A DNA stretch of 64,000 bases from Prevotellaceae bacterium HUN156 (GCA_900119285.1 FPIT01000005.1:186001-250000), one strand, 5' to 3'. Positions 9,378 through 17,905 are shown, numbered from the stretch's first letter. Notes: generated by a model from the sequence alone, not told the origin. Program-made: numbers and translations.

Positions 9378-10186
9378 GAGACATCTTACAAGAAATAGTA
9401 GAGAACAAAAAGGTGGAGGTGGAGCATGCTAAGAGCTTGCTTCCTCCCGCCGAACTCTATCGCCGCGTAGAGGCCTTACTTGATTTCAGTATTGTCTCCA
9501 TGAAAGAGGCACTAAGTCTGTCAAGCACAGGTATCATTGCAGAATTCAAGCGCAAATCGCCCTCTAAAGGTTGGATAAAAGAGGACGGGCGAGCAGACAT
9601 CATCCCCTTAAGCTATCAGCAGAATGGTGCAACAGCCTTGAGCATACTCACCGACGAAAAATATTTCGGTGGCTGCGATGAGTTCATTAGTAAGGCACGC
9701 CATAGCGGTGTTAAGATTCCCATACTCTACAAGAATTTTGTCATTGATGAATACCAACTATTCCAGGCAAGACTATGTGGAGCCTCGGCAGTTCTGTTGA
9801 TTGCAGCAGACCTATCACTTTCATCCTGCAAATCCCTACTCCACACAGCTCATGAGTTAGGTATGGAAGTTTTGTTGGAGATGCATTCTGAAGAAGAGTT
9901 GGACTATGCTGCATTAGAGCCCGACATGTATGGTATCAACAACCGTAATCTCGGCTCATTCGTGACAGAGGTTGAAAACTCTTTCCGTATGGCAGAGAAG
10001 CTAAATACCGCAACTGCTTCAAGTTCTATTCTTGTCAGTGAAAGTGGCATCTCAAACCCTGATACGGTAAAGGCACTCAGAAATGTTGGATTCAGAGGTT
10101 TCCTCATTGGTGAGAACTTCATGAAGACTACAGACCCAGGAGTTGCTCTCTCAGATTTCATTTCGCAGATTAACAAAATAAAATAG
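9374..10186 (+). CDS. trpC: Indole-3-glycerol phosphate synthase
   Basis: TIM-barrel enzyme of 270 aa that closes the indole ring. Key motifs: AEFKRKSPSKG (56-66, with catalytic Lys), ILTDEKYFGG, ILYKNFVIDEYQ, INNRNLGSF and the phosphate-binding VSESGIS. It is a stand-alone enzyme; TrpF is encoded separately just downstream, not fused as in enterobacteria. Confidence 0.96.
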   Translation: MRDILQEIVENKKVEVEHAKSLLPPAELYRRVEALLDFSIVSMKEALSLSSTGIIAEFKRKSPSKGWIKEDGRADIIPLSYQQNGATALSILTDEKYFGGCDEFISKARHSGVKIPILYKNFVIDEYQLFQARLCGASAVLLIAADLSLSSCKSLLHTAHELGMEVLLEMHSEEELDYAALEPDMYGINNRNLGSFVTEVENSFRMAEKLNTATASSSILVSESGISNPDTVKALRNVGFRGFLIGENFMKTTDPGVALSDFISQINKIK

Positions 10187-10206
10187 TGTAATTGTCAAAT
10201 CATTCA

Positions 10207-10875
10207 ATGATTAAGGTATGTGGCATGCGCGAGCCAAACAACATTCGCGCTGTAGAAGCTCTAGGCATTGACTGGATTGGTCTTATCTTCTGGTCTGGCA
10301 GTAGTAGATATGTTGCAGAACCTCCAAGCTATCTGCCTATCAGGGCTAAACGTGTGGGAGTTTTTGTTGATGCCAGCATAGACGATATTCTTCGACACGT
10401 AATCGAGTATCGCCTTGATGTCATCCAACTACATGGTCATGAGACACCAGACCATATCCAGAACCTGCGTGCAGTTTTTCATGCCCCTCATCACGACGAC
10501 TGCAACTGTCCCACATGCAAGAGTCTTGCCACGAAGCCCTTACTCATCAAGGCTCTTCCTATAGCCACTAAAGAGGATCTCAGCTCTGCAAATGTCTATG
10601 ACGGACTCGTTGATTATTTTCTTTTCGACACCAAAGATTCCGCCTCCCTCCCTGGCGGCACGGGCTGCCAGTTTGACTGGAGCATCCTTGCCGACTATCG
10701 TGGCGACACCTCCTTCCTTCTCAGTGGTGGCATAGGCCCCAACGATGCTCAACGCCTTCGCGAGTTTCATCATCCTCTCTTAGCAGGTATCGACCTCAAT
10801 AGTCGTTTCGAACAGTCACCAGCACTAAAAGATATCACAAAACTAAAAGCATTTCTTTATGAATACAATCAATAA
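10207..10875 (+). CDS. trpF: Phosphoribosylanthranilate isomerase with a Cys/His-rich insertion
   Basis: TIM-barrel isomerase of 222 aa from the ATG at 10207. A TTG at 10192 could add five residues, but MIKVCGM is the family N-terminus. The catalytic Cys is C5 and the barrel motifs DVIQLHGHE, FDTKD and LSGGIGPNDA are present. After helix 3 there is an insertion at about 92-109 with H92, H95, H96, C99, C101 and C104, a potential metal-binding cluster not usual in TrpF. The 3' end overlaps trpA by 17 nt. Confidence 0.92.
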   Translation: MIKVCGMREPNNIRAVEALGIDWIGLIFWSGSSRYVAEPPSYLPIRAKRVGVFVDASIDDILRHVIEYRLDVIQLHGHETPDHIQNLRAVFHAPHHDDCNCPTCKSLATKPLLIKALPIATKEDLSSANVYDGLVDYFLFDTKDSASLPGGTGCQFDWSILADYRGDTSFLLSGGIGPNDAQRLREFHHPLLAGIDLNSRFEQSPALKDITKLKAFLYEYNQ

Positions 10876-11635
10876 ACTGTTCTCAGAGAACAAAGGCCAT
10901 AAGCTCCTCAGCCTCTATTTCTGTGCAGGAGCCCCCACCCTTGATGGTACTGCCGACGTTATCCTCACCCTACAAGAGCGAGGCATCAACATGATTGAAG
11001 TCGGCATCCCCTTTAGCGACCCCATGGCCGATGGTCCCGTCATTCAGGACGCCGCCACCACCGCATTAAAGAATGGAATGACGCTGCGCACCCTCTTTGC
11101 CCAGCTGAAAGCCATCAAGGAGCAGGTACACATCCCCTTGGTACTGATGGGCTACCTAAATCCTATCATGCAATATGGTATTGAAGCATTCTGCCAGAGT
11201 TGCGTAGATAGTGGTGTCAGTGGTGTCATCATCCCCGACCTGCCCTTCGATGACTATCTGCATACCGTCAAGCCTGCTGCCGACAAGTACGATCTGCGCA
11301 TCATCATGCTCATCACCCCCGAGACCTCCGAGGAGCGTATCCGCTTTATCGACCAGCATACAGACGGCTTTATCTATATGGTTAGCTCTGCCGCCATCAC
11401 TGGTGCCCAGAAGTCATTCGATGATGCCAAACAGGAATATTTCCGTCGCATCAATGCCATGAATCTGCGCAATCCTCGCATGATTGGTTTTGGCATCAGC
11501 AATCGTCAGACACTCGAAGCCGCCCAGCAGAATGCTGCCGGTGCCATTATCGGTTCCAAGTTTGTCACCCTGCTCAGCGAGAGCAAAGATGCCAACGAGG
11601 CTCTTGACAAGCTCTTTCAGGCACTTGAGCAATAA
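10859..11635 (+). CDS. trpA: Tryptophan synthase alpha chain
   Basis: Cleaves indole-3-glycerol phosphate to indole, which is channelled to TrpB. It has 258 aa. The catalytic residues E47 and D58 are in MIEVGIPFSDPMADGP, equivalent to E49 and D60 of E. coli. It is the last gene of the operon and is followed after 31 nt by a strong terminator. Confidence 0.96.
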   Translation: MNTINKLFSENKGHKLLSLYFCAGAPTLDGTADVILTLQERGINMIEVGIPFSDPMADGPVIQDAATTALKNGMTLRTLFAQLKAIKEQVHIPLVLMGYLNPIMQYGIEAFCQSCVDSGVSGVIIPDLPFDDYLHTVKPAADKYDLRIIMLITPETSEERIRFIDQHTDGFIYMVSSAAITGAQKSFDDAKQEYFRRINAMNLRNPRMIGFGISNRQTLEAAQQNAAGAIIGSKFVTLLSESKDANEALDKLFQALEQ

Positions 11636-11666
11636 AGGTGCCTAATGTAATACTGTTAAATGAAAT

Positions 11667-11690
11667 CGAGGCGGGCCTAGGCTCGCCTCG
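11667..11690 (+). terminator. trp operon terminator
   Basis: An 11-bp GC-rich stem (11667-11677 with 11680-11690, one G-T wobble) with an almost closed loop begins 32 nt after the trpA stop. It is followed by a short AT-rich stretch. Confidence 0.75.
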
Positions 11691-11713
11691 AATACGTATT
11701 TTACCATTACCGA

Positions 11714-11878
11714 TTATCTAAACTCGTCTAAGTCGTCCAGACCATCGGCATCAATGTTTAACTTATCCTCATCGGCAAGTCCATTCAGCTCTCCTAACGA
11801 CAACGTGCTGCCACATAGCATTTGCAGAATACCTATCTCTATCACCTCTAATGCTGGATTGATATATGTCTTTTTCAT
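11714..11878 (-). CDS. Small protein with YINP...IEI motif and acidic tail (54 aa)
   Basis: A short gene starting MKKTYINPALEVIEIG and ending with an acidic stretch (DADGLDDLDEFR). The pattern Y-I-x-P-x-L-x-x-I-E-I followed by L-x-x-x-x-G also occurs in the 58-aa product at 17284-17460. Small proteins of this pattern are common next to surface-protein genes in Prevotella, from my knowledge; their function is not established. It lies 15 nt downstream of the large T9SS protein gene on the same strand and is probably co-transcribed. Confidence 0.65.
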   Translation of the reverse strand: MKKTYINPALEVIEIGILQMLCGSTLSLGELNGLADEDKLNIDADGLDDLDEFR

Positions 11879-11893
11879 ATCGTTATCCTCCCT

Positions 11894-14569
11894 TTATTTT
11901 ATCACGATCTTCTTTCCATTTACGATATATAATCCCTTAGTAGGATTAGCCACCTTACGGCCTTGCAAGTCATAGACGTTGAACGTTGAACGTTGAACAT
12001 TGAACGTTGAATGGTTAATGATTCCAATACCGGTTGTTTCATCGCCAAAGTCTATTACGAACTCACGAGCTGGCGTTGTTGCAGGCGTCTCGAAGTAGCC
12101 ACGGAAGGCGCCAAGCGTGCGGTCTGTATTGGCATAGCCCAACTTATTGCTGCCACTCAACAATAACACTTCGTTGCGGTTACTGTCGTCGATAGTCAGT
12201 GGAGAGAATGTTCCTTTGAAGACACCACCACTGAAGTTGACATTATTTTCAGTGGCATCAATGGTAACATCGCAGAATACAGGATTCTTTATATTTGTAT
12301 CTGCTGCCCACTTCACTAGATAAGGCTTGCCTGCCTCAATGGCAGTAGCATTGTCGAAGGTTAAGGTCAGTACTCCGTTAGCAGTCAGATTAGATGCCGT
12401 TGCATCCAGTTCCTTCACTGTAGCGCCCTCCAGCGGTGTCCCCGCAAAGTTATTCACGCCAAACGGCAGGCATAGTGTATTCCACTTGCCATCCTTATAG
12501 AGTGTACGACCAGATAGGGTTACGTCATACGTCATTCCTGCGGCATTGATGATGGCTGTACTATTGTCTGCATTATCTGCCAGTTCAAGAATTCTTGAAA
12601 TTCTAAAATCATCCAAGTATAGCATATTGCCTTCCTTGCGACAACAGATAATGAGATAATGCGCTGTAGCTGGGAGGGTTGTCTCATAGAGCGTCCATGC
12701 TCCGCCATTAGCATTCACAGCGTTGTCTATCCAAGTGATTGCATCAGTTTTAGTATTGGTGTAGCCCACTGCAAGGATGCCAGGATAGCTTTCATAATTC
12801 TGATAATAGAACGACACCTTCTTAGGCATACCTCCAGCGAAGTGGGGTGAAATGAGATACTGGTGTTGGTCAGAACGACAGAATTCAAAGCAGCACAAAC
12901 CACTATGTGAGCCCCCTCCCAATCCTGTTTTCAGAATTCTCGTCATTCCATCGCAGTCAGCCATGCGCCATCCCCCCATACCATTCTCGAATCCCTCACT
13001 ATATGGAAGATTATCCACACGAGCATCGGTTTGGAAACTATAAGTAGAATAATTGCTAGAATTACTGCCGTAGAGAGCCTTTACACGGAAGCAGTAGTAT
13101 GTGTTGGGCGTTAGCTCGCTCAGCGTGACGGTATTTGTGTTCAGCATGGTCTCGGCAGACCATGTATTGTCATTCGCCTTCTTATATTGATAGACAAATC
13201 CCGTAGCACCGCTAGGGATATTCCATGCCAATGTCGCCTCTGTTTCGGAAATCTCAGTATAACCTATTGTTGTAGGCTTTGCATAAGAGGAAGGCTTCTC
13301 AAAACAGAAATCGTCAATGAACATTCTATATTCGTTGGAAGCATATTTGACGGCAAAATAGCGAGCCTCGGCAGGGAAGGTGTGCTCGTACTTTGCCCAG
13401 TTGCTAGAGTTAAATGTTATCGCATCGCCAAACGTAAAGGCATCCTTGTCGTTGGTCGTGGTAGAATAGCCCACATAGATAGTCTCGGCAATGTTGGTGG
13501 GAACTCTGTAGTAGAACGACAGCGTGATTGCTGCGTCACCGTTAAAGCGAGGAGAAATCAGGTATTGGGGTGTTTCTCGCGAATCATAATTCAACGAGAA
13601 CTGGAAACCGATATTACCGTCATGTGCAGCTTGCATCCTTCTACCTGTACCCCAGATATCACTGACATTTTCAAACTGCTTAATATCGCAATCTACCATC
13701 GTCCAGCGCCCCATACCACTCTCAAAGTTCATATCATAAGGCACTTCCGTAGCAGTGACAAATCGGGTGGTTGTGTAGATACTAGCATCGCTTCCAACGA
13801 CAGTTTTCAGGCGTACATCATAGTCTGTATCGGCAGTCAGGTTACTAATAGTCGCAGAAGTTACAGTCGTCATCACCTCGTCAGACCAAATGCTCTCGTT
13901 TGCCTTTTTATATTGGAACACATAACCCGTGGCTCCTTCAACAGCATCCCATGTAAGCGTTACGCTCTCTGAGGCAATCGAGCTTGCCGACAGTTGGGCA
14001 GGCGGCAATACACCATCCACAAAAATACTAAAGTCATCAATATACAAAAACCAATAGCTGTTAGAGGTATATTTCACTGCAACATACGTAGTGCCCGCAG
14101 GGAAAGTATGCTCATACTTCTTGTAGTCAAATACGGTAGCGGTGACCTCGTCATCCCACGTAAAAGCCGAGGGGTCATTGGTCGATGTAGAATATCCCAC
14201 CTGAAAAGACTTTGGATAATCTTTATTATTAATTGCATAATAAAGTGTCACCTTAATCTCCGCAGGACAGTCAATTCGTGGAGTGATGAGATATTGTGGC
14301 CCATTCCCCCAGAAAGCGAAAGCTTTTGTCTGTTCAAAAACATCCCATATTCCAGTATAAGTTTCATCACCACTGAGCACTTGCCAGAATCCTATACCGT
14401 TTTCAAAATCCTCGGTGAATGGCAGCGTCACTGTATGGTCGGTGACATCGTTCGCCGTCAGATTCTCTAGTGGCAGACAGTCAGCCCACGCTACCGTCGG
14501 CATTATTAATGCCATAACTAGCACCATATCAACGCGTAATAAGTTTCGCACAGTAAGTCTTTTTTTCAT
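11894..14569 (-). CDS. Secreted multidomain protein with T9SS C-terminal sorting domain
   Basis: An 891-aa protein with a signal peptide (about 1-29, ending WAD). It contains three choice-of-anchor-J-like modules (LPFTEDFENG..., VPYDMNFESG..., LPYSEGFENG...), each with a QYLISP or YLITP strand and a YIDDF/FIDDF motif. FN3-like domains alternate with them (SVTLTWDAVEGATGYVFQYK). The C-terminus (VYDLQGRKV ... GLYIVNGKKIVIK) is a type A T9SS sorting domain. The linker before it is encoded by a 7-bp DNA repeat (11977-12011). The likely role is a surface adhesin or glycan binder; this is inference. Confidence 0.85.
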   Translation of the reverse strand: MKKRLTVRNLLRVDMVLVMALIMPTVAWADCLPLENLTANDVTDHTVTLPFTEDFENGIGFWQVLSGDETYTGIWDVFEQTKAFAFWGNGPQYLITPRIDCPAEIKVTLYYAINNKDYPKSFQVGYSTSTNDPSAFTWDDEVTATVFDYKKYEHTFPAGTTYVAVKYTSNSYWFLYIDDFSIFVDGVLPPAQLSASSIASESVTLTWDAVEGATGYVFQYKKANESIWSDEVMTTVTSATISNLTADTDYDVRLKTVVGSDASIYTTTRFVTATEVPYDMNFESGMGRWTMVDCDIKQFENVSDIWGTGRRMQAAHDGNIGFQFSLNYDSRETPQYLISPRFNGDAAITLSFYYRVPTNIAETIYVGYSTTTNDKDAFTFGDAITFNSSNWAKYEHTFPAEARYFAVKYASNEYRMFIDDFCFEKPSSYAKPTTIGYTEISETEATLAWNIPSGATGFVYQYKKANDNTWSAETMLNTNTVTLSELTPNTYYCFRVKALYGSNSSNYSTYSFQTDARVDNLPYSEGFENGMGGWRMADCDGMTRILKTGLGGGSHSGLCCFEFCRSDQHQYLISPHFAGGMPKKVSFYYQNYESYPGILAVGYTNTKTDAITWIDNAVNANGGAWTLYETTLPATAHYLIICCRKEGNMLYLDDFRISRILELADNADNSTAIINAAGMTYDVTLSGRTLYKDGKWNTLCLPFGVNNFAGTPLEGATVKELDATASNLTANGVLTLTFDNATAIEAGKPYLVKWAADTNIKNPVFCDVTIDATENNVNFSGGVFKGTFSPLTIDDSNRNEVLLLSGSNKLGYANTDRTLGAFRGYFETPATTPAREFVIDFGDETTGIGIINHSTFNVQRSTFNVYDLQGRKVANPTKGLYIVNGKKIVIK
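11977..12011. repeat. 7-bp tandem repeat tract (CGTTGAA type, 5 units)
   Basis: Five units of CGTTGAA (one is CATTGAA) lie in frame inside the T9SS protein gene and encode the linker before its sorting domain. The same 7-bp period appears at six other loci in this window. Confidence 0.85.
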
Positions 14570-14604
14570 AGATACGTATTTTTAACGATATAGTTTATCG
14601 GCTG

Positions 14605-14612
14605 CAAAGATA
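14605..14612 (-). promoter_or_regulatory. Probable -7 box for the 891-aa T9SS protein
   Basis: TATCTTTG on the minus strand lies 36 nt before the start codon and fits TAnnTTTG. No convincing -33 TTTG is seen. Confidence 0.45.
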
Positions 14613-14663
14613 AGCATTTTTTTCTTAAGACACGTAGATAAGATACATTTTTTTCTTAAAAAG

Positions 14664-14843
14664 ATGAGTGCAAACGAAGGCAATCAACTAGAACTCTTCA
14701 CGATCTTCTTAAAGTCCAACGGTTGGGATAAGTATCTCCGCACACTAGACTGGGCAGAATTTGCTCGACATTACAATGGTCCTCAGTATGCGCAGAACAA
14801 ATATGATAAAAAGCTACAAGATGCTTATTCAAAATACAAATGA
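14664..14843 (+). pseudogene. Remnant of an N-acetylmuramidase (C-terminal 59 aa only)
   Basis: The 59-residue reading frame contains LRTLDWAEFARHYNGPQYAQ followed by NKYDKKLQDAY. This matches the C-terminal end of the N-acetylmuramidase family (PF11860 type), where DWAxFARxYNGPxYAxNxYDxKLxxAY closes the domain. The catalytic N-terminal part is absent, and upstream there is only T-rich spacer. It is therefore a relic of a phage- or effector-type peptidoglycan hydrolase rather than a working enzyme. Confidence 0.72.
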
Positions 14844-14967
14844 AATAGCTAGCATTTTTATAACAAAGGTCTGTTCCTGAAAAACCTAAGATAGGGTAAG
14901 GAATAAAGGAAATATGTTCTATGGCTTTTAATTATAATAGTATTAACAATTTAAACCAAACAGAAAT

Positions 14968-15480
14968 ATGCCACTTATCAATTTTATAAAGATTGGCGAG
15001 CCAATGCCGCCAGGAGTACCAAACATCACTGCACCACGCCGAGGAAACGGAGGCTTTGATTCAGTCGGAATAGTCCGCAGGGACAGCGATGAATTCGTAT
15101 TCGTCCCATATCAGCCTAACGGCATCAATCGCTGCGAATTGCACACAAACTATAATGTAATCAGTTCTGGTTTTACCGGCTGTCTAATGGCACTATGGCA
15201 AGAACAGGATGGGAGATATTATGTTGGCCACGTGGGTACTGGGGCTGACGGGGACTGCAGCTCGTTTTGGAATAATCGGAAGGAGAACGGCAGCATTACA
15301 TGGTACAACGAGTTCAAACCGTCTGACTACATTCGTCCTATGCCGTCTGGATATGCTTTCAGCACATGCTATGCATTGTATTCGTTCGACGACACCTACC
15401 GTCAATTCACTGCATGGGTAATCGTTACAGCAAAAAGGTCTAATGAGCCCCCCATTGTTGTACAGAGAATAATGCTATGA
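14968..15480 (+). CDS. Orphan protein of unknown function (170 aa)
   Basis: I do not recognise this protein. It has no signal peptide or membrane segment. The N-terminus is Pro/Gly-rich (GEPMPPGVPNITAPRRGNGG). The body reads like a compact alpha/beta or beta fold with four cysteines (CELH, TGCL, DCSS, STCY) and aromatic-rich strands (YYVGHVGTGADGD, FWNN). It lies 124 nt after the muramidase remnant and has its own strong terminator. The context suggests cargo or effector DNA left from a degraded module, but nothing in the sequence proves it. Confidence 0.7.
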   Translation: MPLINFIKIGEPMPPGVPNITAPRRGNGGFDSVGIVRRDSDEFVFVPYQPNGINRCELHTNYNVISSGFTGCLMALWQEQDGRYYVGHVGTGADGDCSSFWNNRKENGSITWYNEFKPSDYIRPMPSGYAFSTCYALYSFDDTYRQFTAWVIVTAKRSNEPPIVVQRIML

Positions 15481-15545
15481 CGGACGGAAGAAGTGGGAAC
15501 GATCTACAGTACGAAACTTCGCGCTGGTTGGTGTTGCACTAGTAA

Positions 15546-15588
15546 GACAGAGAGTAATTAATAATAGTGATTACTCTCTGTCGTTTTT
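15546..15588 (+). terminator. Terminator of the 170-aa orphan gene
   Basis: A perfect 13-bp stem, gacagagagtaat (15546-15558) with attactctctgtc (15570-15582), is followed by gttttt. It separates this gene from the convergent fimbrillin-like gene ending at 15590. Confidence 0.88.
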
Positions 15589-15589
15589 A

Positions 15590-17260
15590 TTACGGCTGAT
15601 AGGTAAATGTTTTGCCCGTGAACTCCTCCTGGTTTCTAATCGTTCCGCCGATGGTGATGGTTCCGCAAGTGCTTAGAAATTCAGAGTTTTGTCCCTTACC
15701 GATGGAATAAGGGCTTAAACTCTCCTTGGTCGCTGTGACGCGGGTGACGCCCGTCGTGATTATGATATCACCACACGAACCTCCCCATCCGCTGCCGATG
15801 CCAGCGCCGGCTTCACCAGTTTTAGCTGATACCGTCCCGCCGCTAATGATGATACTGCCGCATGTGCCTTGGTTTCCGCTTCCGATACCCGCAGCACCAT
15901 ATCCACCTATAGCAGTTACCGTTCCGCCACTTATAATGATATTGCCGCATGTTTCTTGGTAAACGCTGCCGATACCTGCTCCGTTTCTGCCGCCCGTGGC
16001 GTTCAATGAGCCGTTGTTTTGTATGCTTAGCGTCTTGCCACTACCGCCAGCTTTAACAGCGGGATAATTGTTCGATGTGGCAGTAACGTTGTTCGTACCT
16101 TTAAGGTAGATATTGGCATTTCCCTCGCAGATGATACCCGCCGAGCCTGTCGCGCTGATGTTTGCATTATAAAGCGTAAAAAGGGCACCATCGGTAACGG
16201 TGATAGTATTGGCTGTGGCTGTATTACTACTCTGATAGATGAAATCACCTGTTGTAGCGGTGATGCTGCCATCGCTCAAATCTTTGAATGTATACGATGT
16301 GGCGTTGTACTCGTCCCTCACCAGATTGATTGTGCCGATGTTACGGTAGAACTTGCCTGCTGTGAGCGTCGTATTCGGCGATAAATGCAAGTAGTTCCAT
16401 TGCACACTTTGGCCTTGGCTAGTACCAGAGGTTGTATGATAGAACGTAACGAACTTACCGCTGACGGGGAGCAGGGCTACGTAGATATCGTCGGTATTGC
16501 GAAAATAACGGGTACCAATTCCGTAATCATCTGGTTTATCCGATGTGATGGTATAGGTGTGACCGTTGCCGTCGTTGATAATGACATTACGGAACTCATC
16601 TTGAATGAGTGTGCTGCCAGCATCAAGGTGACAGCGAAATTTGCAGATGCATACGCGATTGATTAGCGAGACATTGCCTGTGCCTGCTGTGTTGGTGACG
16701 GTGGCGGTGGTGGGCAGGGCCGTGCCGCCATTGAGATGGATTTTGCCTTCGCCTGTAGCTGCATCAAACTTTGTGCTGATGCCGTTGGCGCCCGTCAAGT
16801 TGCCATTCTGACTGAGTAGTTTCGTCTCTTCAATATCATCGCCTGTGACGTTGGCAAGCGATGCAGGATAAACGAACTTCACCGTGCCGCCATCTGTCGT
16901 ATTAGCATCAAGCGAAGCAATGATGGTGGCAACGCCTGTCGTTGCGTCAACACTCTGAACGGTAGCCATTGTCTTGGCATAGCCAGTAGCAGTCTGGTAA
17001 TAGATAGATATTTCCTCGTCCGCAGCCCACGCCACGTTCAGTATCTCCTTATCGTTCGCATCTTTACCCGTAGTAATGGCACGTGTCTGTCCGCCATTGT
17101 CTCCCTTTGGTTCGAGAGTGGCTGTGAACGCGATAGTATTAACTGAAGGCTGCTGGGTATGTGGCACATCGACTATATTGTCTTCACTTGAGCATGAAGT
17201 TGCCAGCATGCACATGGTCAGTAGCGCCAGAGCTAGTATAATTGTATTCTTGATAGTCAT
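15590..17260 (-). CDS. Fimbrillin-like lipoprotein with C-terminal GAGIGSG repeats
   Basis: A 556-aa lipoprotein whose signal ends in the lipobox LATSC. The N-terminal two-thirds resemble the fimbrillin/Mfa-like family of Bacteroidales: an IAFTATLEP start after a Ser/Asp spacer, WAADEEISIYYQ, and a DDIYVALLPVSGKF region. The C-terminal third is a chain of about 29-residue repeats of the form GAGIGSGxxGTCGxIIISGG, each with one Cys, suggesting a beta-solenoid. The role is probably surface attachment. It follows the 58-aa small protein gene by 23 nt on the same strand. Confidence 0.75.
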   Translation of the reverse strand: MTIKNTIILALALLTMCMLATSCSSEDNIVDVPHTQQPSVNTIAFTATLEPKGDNGGQTRAITTGKDANDKEILNVAWAADEEISIYYQTATGYAKTMATVQSVDATTGVATIIASLDANTTDGGTVKFVYPASLANVTGDDIEETKLLSQNGNLTGANGISTKFDAATGEGKIHLNGGTALPTTATVTNTAGTGNVSLINRVCICKFRCHLDAGSTLIQDEFRNVIINDGNGHTYTITSDKPDDYGIGTRYFRNTDDIYVALLPVSGKFVTFYHTTSGTSQGQSVQWNYLHLSPNTTLTAGKFYRNIGTINLVRDEYNATSYTFKDLSDGSITATTGDFIYQSSNTATANTITVTDGALFTLYNANISATGSAGIICEGNANIYLKGTNNVTATSNNYPAVKAGGSGKTLSIQNNGSLNATGGRNGAGIGSVYQETCGNIIISGGTVTAIGGYGAAGIGSGNQGTCGSIIISGGTVSAKTGEAGAGIGSGWGGSCGDIIITTGVTRVTATKESLSPYSIGKGQNSEFLSTCGTITIGGTIRNQEEFTGKTFTYQP

Positions 17261-17283
17261 TGTCGTTATTGTTATTTATGGGA

Positions 17284-17460
17284 TTAATTACCAAATGGAT
17301 TCTCATCGTCAGGATCATATTCTCTATTGCCCGACACTTGTAGCAAAGGCGTGCAGCTATGAAGTTCTATCGTTCTAATGGTTGGTTGCATATAGGTCAA
17401 GAGATGGTTCTCTGGCCTATCTGTGTTTAGTACATCACTCTTCGTTTTACTCTTTGTCAT
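17284..17460 (-). CDS. Small protein with YMQP...IEL motif (58 aa)
   Basis: It begins MTKSKTKSDVLNTDRPENHL, followed by YMQPTIRTIELHSCTPLLQV and an acidic end (DPDDENPFGN). The Y-[IM]-x-P-x-[IL]-x-x-I-E-[IL] motif and acidic tail are shared with the 54-aa product at 11714-11878. Here it is upstream of, and probably co-transcribed with, the fimbrillin-like gene. The long leader before it holds the palindromic repeats at 17512-17713. The function is unknown. Confidence 0.65.
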   Translation of the reverse strand: MTKSKTKSDVLNTDRPENHLLTYMQPTIRTIELHSCTPLLQVSGNREYDPDDENPFGN

Positions 17461-17511
17461 GATTATGAATATGTCTTTTTAAGTTAGTTATTTTATTTAT
17501 AGCGTTAAGTA

Positions 17512-17633
17512 GTGACGTGTGACACTATGACATTAGTTTTTCTAAAGTCTACGCGTACCGCCTGTACTTATTATACGGGCGCGCGGTACGCGAAGGGTTT
17601 GAGATTTCTACCGTCATAGTGTCACAACGTCAC
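17512..17633. repeat. Nested palindromic element (about 120 bp)
   Basis: The outer arms, 17512-17531 and 17613-17633, are inverted copies (gtgacgtgtgacactatgac against gtcatagtgtcacaacgtcac, one extra base plus one mismatch). Inside them is a perfect 10-bp inverted repeat, cgcgtaccgc (17552-17561) and gcggtacgcg (17583-17592). The centre is GC-rich (gcgcgcg) while the flanks are AT-rich. It can fold into a long hairpin in the leader of the fimbrillin unit. Confidence 0.85.
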
Positions 17634-17713
17634 ACATATTTTTATCGTGTTAGGTGTAGTAGGTGTAGTAGTTTTTTATAAACTCTACGCGTACCGCCTG
17701 TACTTATTATACG
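17548..17713. repeat. Exact 30-bp direct repeat, two copies
   Basis: 17548-17577 and 17684-17713 are identical over 30 bp (starting tctacgcgtaccgcctgtac) and are 136 bp apart. Both are followed by alternating GC (gcgcgcg) and a tacgcg arm. The second copy seems to be a partial duplication of the palindromic element. Confidence 0.85.
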
Positions 17714-17806
17714 TGCGCGCGGGCGCGCGATACGCGAGGGGTTTTATGTTTTTATCTCCACCTCCCCACCTTTTCACCACTTTTTGTATTCTGTTCCATT
17801 AGAGCG

Positions 17807-17838
17807 CAAAGTTACAACATTTTTCCGTTTAATCCAAA
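17807..17838 (-). promoter_or_regulatory. Promoter for the small protein / fimbrillin unit
   Basis: On the minus strand, TTTG (17838-17835) and TAACTTTG (17814-17807) are spaced by 20 nt, a full consensus match. It implies a leader RNA of about 340 nt carrying both palindromic repeats before the start codon at 17460. Confidence 0.75.
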
Positions 17839-17905
17839 TTTTTCGCCTACAACATGCACTCCGAAGAGCGAAAGGAACGAATAGGGCCAACGTTGATTTC
17901 TAATG

